Under the pieces are notes generated by a model. The model was not told the DNA's origin. It saw only the letters and a program-made list of their open reading frames with translations, and made no database searches. The position numbers and the translations under genes were made by a program. 64,000 nucleotides of DNA from Gordius sp. MW1 (taxonomy: Eukaryota > Nematomorpha > Gordioida > Gordea > Gordiidae): contig OZ038533.1 in assembly GCA_964036665.1 (NCBI GenBank), forward strand, positions 7,772,413 to 7,836,412, in the 5' to 3' direction. Below are positions 59,691-64,000 of this stretch, in pieces (position 1 is the first letter of the stretch; every line of letters starts with the position of its first letter).

Positions 59691-60010
59691 AGGGGGAGAT
59701 TGGAGCAGGTTTTACAGCCGGATGCCCTTCCTGGCGCCAACCTCTTCGTCGGTTTGTACGATTCGCGAGGAGCGGAGATCCTATTCTGACCCCAGATCAT
59801 AGGGGTTTGAGTGTTTTCCTTAGAGGGTGAGTTCTAAAGGACCATTCTTTTGAAACCTTTCCATATGAACGAATCCACATATAGAAAGGTATGAGCCGTG
59901 TCACTTTAAACTTTTTTTTTTTTTTTTTTTGTCTTTCTAAGTGACACGGACCGCTTCTCCTTTAGCCAGATATAATCTGTTACCCCCCTGCACGACGAGG
60001 ACGTAGGAAA

Positions 60011-60926
60011 GCGGATTTGCTATGCAATTACTGTTGGAATATTGGAATTATAGTAAAGAGTGCTAGAAATAAATTGGCAACCTTTTTCTTCTTAATCTTA
60101 ACCCTAACTACTTCAAGTAATACCGTGTTTTTAAAAACGTGTTTATGAAAGCTAACTTTGTGGGTACTTATTCAAAAGTGACAAAGGTCTAGCATTTTAA
60201 AGTTAAATGGGTTATGTTGTGAGTCAATTTTTCTAAAACTTAAAGTTATCTACAACAGACCGAAATTTAACTGTCACTCATGATTAGTTACCATAATATT
60301 ATCTTTAGAATTTTTTAAGCTTGTTGCATCAACAATTATTTAGAAATTTTTTTATCTAATGCGTCAAACTTATTGCCGTCCTTTTTACCCGAGATTTTGG
60401 TGATAGCTTTAAATTGATTGGGTGTTAGGATAGGCGAACTCAGTCGGGAGGAAACCTTACTCCTAACATATACTCATCGGCATCCTCGAATCTCAACATC
60501 GTTGCCGACATATCTTCAAATTCACCTACCAGCAAAGAATTCGAAACCGGCGATTGCGTGCCCGATATCGTTGGCACCCAGAGCCCGGTCCTCACAACGG
60601 CCAGCCCCGCTGCCTCTCCAAATTCCTTTTTGGGTGCTAGGGGTCCTCACGGGGAAACAGTGGTCGAGGTGGTTATACCATCTGGGGCTGGGGGAAATGC
60701 CGCCGGTAAATTTTGTCCTCGTTAGGACGGGGTTTTATACGAATTTTGCTTTGCACTTTGAACTCCCTCCCCCGTACACGTTATTATAAATTAGCAGCGC
60801 TTATGGCTTATTTGCGCTACGAAATTAACATTAGATGTGATGTGGCTAATTTGCCGCTTGAAGCGAAAAATTTTTCGTGCGAAAAATACAAATGCATTAA
60901 ATTAATAGGGCGCGTTCATAGTGAAC
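60011..60926. other. Unassigned sequence with GC-rich block
   Basis: 60011-60410 is AT-rich and empty. 60418-60789 is locally GC-rich and open (ends ...RTGFYTNFALHFELPPPYT) but shows no known domain, so I do not call it a gene. 60800-60918 is AT-rich with GCGAAAAATTTTTCG and leads into GGGCGCGTTCA, possibly the left end of the Harbinger element. Confidence 0.45.
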
Positions 60927-62396
60927 TAGAGCTGTTAAAGTTCATCTTAGATATGAACTAGTTCAAGTTCATATTTTTTCAAAAGTAACTAGTTCAAGTT
61001 CATTTTGAAAAAAAACGAACTAGTTCAGTTCTTAGTTCAAATTTTACAAAATGAACTAGTTCAGTTCATAGTTCAGTTCATATTTTTTAATATTATAAAA
61101 TTTTAATCCGATCCACGGGGTTTTTGAAAAACGTTTTATCTGATCCAAAATCAGTTTTTTAAATCTAAGTCCAATCCGCAATTTTGAAATTCTATGAAAC
61201 AAATTTTTATTGATTGTTGAGTTTAATTAAACTTATTATTGTTTAATTTAAATAAGAAATAGTCCATTATAAAATCTAATTTAATAAAAAATTTTAGCAT
61301 TTTTATACAAACTAAATCAGCTTTATAATTTTGAAAAACAATTCAATGTGTAAAACTTTTATTTTCATTTTAAACAATAAAATATATATAATTACAATTG
61401 ATAATTGAAATCGGGGGGAAGTAGATGGGAATTAATCTTGAATAAGATATTTTTCCAAAATTATCATTTAATAAAGATGAACTTATAAAATAGGGTTGGC
61501 AGGTGCATTCAACAAAAATTTCTATACGGAAATTCTGCTAATTAAATACACGATATATATTTTATTAGAAAATTAATATTTAACGGCAAAGTTAGTTAGA
61601 AATGGGAGGCAATTTTTTGGTATGTAAAATGGGACCTTACACATTAATATCATAGTTTACTTCCCATTTTAATGATTTTTGTTATATGTGTATTTATATT
61701 TAACACAGTGAATTTTATATAAATGTCATAATTCGCTAAAACTAAAAAATTTATAATCTATACTTTAGGCTTAAGGATTTATATTCTTTTTTTCATATAG
61801 CACTTTCTATTAATTTTTTAATTTAATAATTTCATATCTTTATATTGCCAATGACATGTCGCACTAAATCTTTATCAAGTAAGTGTATTAAAATTTTTGA
61901 AAAATAAAATAGTTTGCCATTTTTGATTTTTCACTTATTTTATAATTTTATAACATCAAGAAAAATTTCTATTTAGTTTAAAAAGTCGAAACAAGTCGAG
62001 AAATCTCGTCGAGACAAGTCGAGAAATCTCGTCGAGACCGAGATTTTTTTAGACCGAGGCGAGATTCTCATAATCGCTCTCGAGACGAGACGAGATTTTG
62101 CTTTCGAGACCGAGATGAGACGAGATTGAAACACTAAAAACAATCAAACTCGGCTTATAAAATCATTTTATAAAATAATTTTTGTGATGAACTAGTTCAT
62201 TTATATTGCAAAGTTCAAGTTCAAGTTCAGAATATTAAAAAAGAACTAGTTCAAGTTCATTGTTCAACTTTAAAAAAACGAACTAGTTCAAGTTCATAGT
62301 TCAATTTTTGGAAAGGTCTAGTTCAGTTCGAAGTTCAGAAAAAAGTGAACCAGTTCAATGAACTAGTTCAAAATGAACTAGTTCTTAACAGCTCTA
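60927..62396. mobile_element. hAT MITE with GAACTAGTTC subterminal arrays
   Basis: Starts TAGAGCTGTTAA and ends TTAACAGCTCTA, flanked by a perfect 8-bp duplication TAGTGAAC at 60919-60926 and 62397-62404. Both ends carry inverted clusters of GAACTAGTTCAAGTTCAT-type motifs (60950-61085 and 62190-62396). The core holds AT-rich DNA and a block of GTCGAGAAATCTCGTCGAGA repeats at 61985-62130, which ends GAAACACTA and may be the end of another nested hAT. No transposase; non-autonomous. Confidence 0.87.
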
Positions 62397-62485
62397 TAGT
62401 GAACACAAATTTTCGCTTCCGCCGCATGCGGCAAAAGCGAGCGAAAAAGTGAATACAAATCATTTTGTACTTTTCGCGTCGCGCC

Positions 62486-63249
62486 ATGGCCAAAAAATTG
62501 GATAGTGTTGTAAGTTAATATGCACATAAGTGATTATTTATATTTTAATACTTAGAGCATAAATAATTATGATCTAATTGATGACATTAGTTCATTACCA
62601 TTTATATATGACAATTTCATAAAGATTACAAGGATATTAAAAAAAGAGATGAAGTTTCAGAAACTTTCAATATATTTAGTTTCAGGTAAAATATGCTATT
62701 TTTAACATCTTATGTTATGATTAGCCGAGGAACTAAAGAAAAGATGGAAAAATTTAAGAGACACATGAAGGAGTATAACAAGGAAAAAAACCTTAAAAGT
62801 GGAAGTGGATTAAGCATGTCATCTTGGCCTTATTTCAAGATGCTAGATTTTTTAAGGCCAACTTTACAGCCAAGAAGTTAGTGGAGCAAGTCTTGACAGT
62901 ATAATATATGAAGATGAGACAAACAACTCATTAAATGATGAAAGTGTCTTTTTAAGTGATGCTTCTAGTGTGCTAAACAAGGAAAATAGTAATTTATCAA
63001 TTGGATAGTAGTCAATAATGATATTTATACAGCACCACCAGAAATGTTTAAAAAAAATCACGTAGGATCAATTCAGAAATAACTTTTCTTGAGAAGCTCA
63101 TTGCTATGGAAGAGCAAAATAAAAACAAATCTGCTGTCCATGGTGTTATAGAAAAAACTTTTAAAAAGAGATCAAAGAAGGGAAAAGAACAATTGTCTAA
63201 GATAATTATAATGAAATGTTTTAATTTTCATACAGAGGATGATGATTAA
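62486..63249 (+). pseudogene. Harbinger MADF-like DNA-binding protein
   Basis: Exon 1 (62486-62509) encodes MAKKLDSV. A 46-bp intron follows, then exon 2 (62556-62685) with NNYDLIDDISSLPFIYD and, after a 1-base frameshift, FHKDYKDIKKRDEVSETF. This is the MADF pattern LI..V...P.LYD..H.DYKD..KR.E. A 39-bp intron (62686-62724) leads to RGTKEKMEKFKRHMKEY, KSGSGLSMSSWPYFKMLDFL. Further frame breaks follow, before an ITFLEKLIAMEEQ tail and the stop at 63249. Such proteins help the Harbinger transposase bind the element's ends and enter the nucleus. The breaks mean this copy is inactive. Confidence 0.7.
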
Positions 63250-63534
63250 TTCTTATATTTTAAATATGTATTGAATTTAATAAATATTGTATCTATGTAA
63301 TATATGTAAAATAAAGTTATATTTTCAATCAATGTGCTTTATACAATCTTTCTAAACTTATAACACTACTCAAGTAAATAAGATTAAATCTTTATTGAAA
63401 TCAAAAAATTTTCCATTCAACTATGTCATTATCAAAATAATTGCAAAATAATTGGCGAATATATTTAGCTTCTTTGCTGGAGTTTTTTATTGATTGTTGG
63501 TGGTAAAAGACCTGACAGTGAGCCTTTTGATGTT
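63250..63534. other. Spacer between convergent Harbinger genes
   Basis: AT-rich 3' UTR-like sequence. AATAAA-type signals occur on the plus side (TAATAAATATTG at about 63279, AAATAAAGTTAT at 63308), suited to end the MADF-like gene. Confidence 0.5.
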
Positions 63535-63954
63535 TTAAATATAATATGGGATATGTGGCCTTTCCTTATCAATAATCAGATTATGTAATATGACACAAGT
63601 TTTGATTATCAAATCTGTTGTAGAAGGTTTTGTGTCCATAGCTCTACCCAAAATTCTCCATTTATATGTAAGTATCCCAAAGGCACATTCAACCAGCCTT
63701 CTTGCTCTGGACAACCTATAGTTGTAGTGTCTCATTAAGTTTTTACATACCCCTCTAAAAGGCTTCATTATATATGTTTTTAATGGGTAGGCATCATCTG
63801 AAACCAAAACATGTGGAACTATAATATCTGAAATATGTAATTTTTTGGGGGGAGGTATAGGCAATACCCCATTTTCTAATTGTTTAACCCTCGAGAGTAT
63901 TCGTGGGGTATTTTGGTGCCCCACGCAAATTATAAATTTAAATATAAAACGCAA
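63535..63954 (-). CDS. Harbinger transposase, C-terminal part (partial)
   Basis: A 139-codon open frame with VLVSDDAYPLKTYIMKPF, NYRLSRARRLVECAFGILTY, KWRIL and IIKTCVILHNLII. These are the last two catalytic blocks of the DDE_4 / HARBI1-type transposase: the D in DDAYP and the E in VECAFG. The frame stays open toward the window edge and earlier exons lie outside. It converges on the MADF-like gene. It would cut and join the element ends at TWA targets. Whether the missing part is intact cannot be seen. Confidence 0.82.
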   Translation of the reverse strand: MRFIFKFIICVGHQNTPRILSRVKQLENGVLPIPPPKKLHISDIIVPHVLVSDDAYPLKTYIMKPFRGVCKNLMRHYNYRLSRARRLVECAFGILTYKWRILGRAMDTKPSTTDLIIKTCVILHNLIIDKERPHIPYYI

Positions 63955-64000
63955 TTTATGTCTAATGAATCTGGCCTTTTCAGTAGCTTAATAATTTATC

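Larger units (their letters stand above)
56481..60010 (-). mobile_element. RTE-like LINE with (GAA)n tail
   Basis: The minus-strand element ends in GATGAAGAAGAAGAAGAA at 56481-56502, an RTE-style simple tail. Upstream are reverse transcriptase, endonuclease (59690-58782) and a GC-rich 5' region with AGGAAGGGCATCCGGCTGTA near 59720. It also holds an A-run of about 20 near 59910. The 5' limit near 60010 is approximate. It lies antisense in what should be an intron of the THNSL2-like gene. About three frameshifts separate otherwise long open frames, so it is a fairly recent copy. Confidence 0.8.
62405..64000. mobile_element. PIF/Harbinger element, runs off right edge
   Basis: Two convergent genes typical of Harbinger elements: a MADF/Myb-like DNA-binding protein on plus (62486-63249) and a DDE transposase on minus (63535-63954 and beyond). 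GCATGCGGCAAAAGCG-type GC-rich sequence before the first gene may be its terminal zone, and the hAT MITE at 60927-62396 was inserted into it. The left limit may be near 60908; the right limit is outside the window. Confidence 0.72.

Noticed and set aside
60418-60789. 123-codon open frame in the GC-rich block
   Set aside because: No recognisable domain, no splice context, and GC-rich DNA stays open by chance more often.
1-64000. Bacterial or viral origin of the window
   Set aside because: Spliced genes, LINEs and hAT/Harbinger elements throughout; no operon structure, phage genes or CRISPR array.

Overview
The window is a piece of an AT-rich invertebrate animal genome. The evidence is spliced eukaryotic genes with GT-AG introns, metazoan-type repeats (Ty3/gypsy elements primed by tRNA-Trp, several non-LTR LINE lineages, hAT, MULE-like and PIF/Harbinger DNA transposons), short TTAGGG runs and no bacterial-style gene packing. 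Very small introns (33-48 bp) recur in unrelated genes. In one gene intron size rises from 33 bp at the 5' end to kilobases, a pattern known from flatworms such as Schistosoma. That lineage is only an inference, and other invertebrates with tiny introns are possible.

Two host genes can be supported. A minus-strand gene at 9349-10468 has five in-phase exons, looks HEAT/ARM-like and runs out of view at its 3' end. A plus-strand threonine synthase-like gene (THNSL2 type) has five exons at 52269-55912. Its remaining exons are not seen, and a minus-strand LINE sits in what should be its fourth-from-last visible intron boundary onward. The in-frame TAG in its first coding block is best explained as the acceptor end of a 33-bp intron.

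Almost everything else is mobile DNA. 203-7808 is a compound Ty3/gypsy insertion of CsRn1/Kabuki type: three LTRs in one direction, one near-complete body, one inverted partial body, and one 4-bp target duplication around the whole. 10498-16384 is an 8-bp-TSD DNA transposon that landed 22 bp upstream of the HEAT-like gene's ATG, and a 4.3-kb hAT foldback element with long C/G-tract arms is nested inside it. 16769-20830 holds a GC-rich hAT MITE, a TIR element and tandem arrays. 22460-23760 is a short non-autonomous LTR element. 24489-29109 has tandem duplications and a long-TIR MULE-like element with a 9-bp TSD. 31230-36014 is a fairly complete LINE ending in a (CATA)n tail inside a hAT transposase relic. 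37005-46040 is a graveyard of LINE, LTR and hAT fragments. 47080-51557 is an old, badly decayed gypsy relative. 51887-52035 is a small MITE just upstream of the THNSL2-like gene. 56481-60010 is an RTE-like LINE, and 60927-62396 is a hAT MITE inserted near the end of a two-gene Harbinger element that runs off the right edge.

No rRNA, tRNA, CRISPR, operon or phage feature was seen. The main points for follow-up are the micro-introns, the C/G-tract foldback element, the compound inverted gypsy insertion and the short LTR element that shares priming and polypurine signals with the gypsy family.
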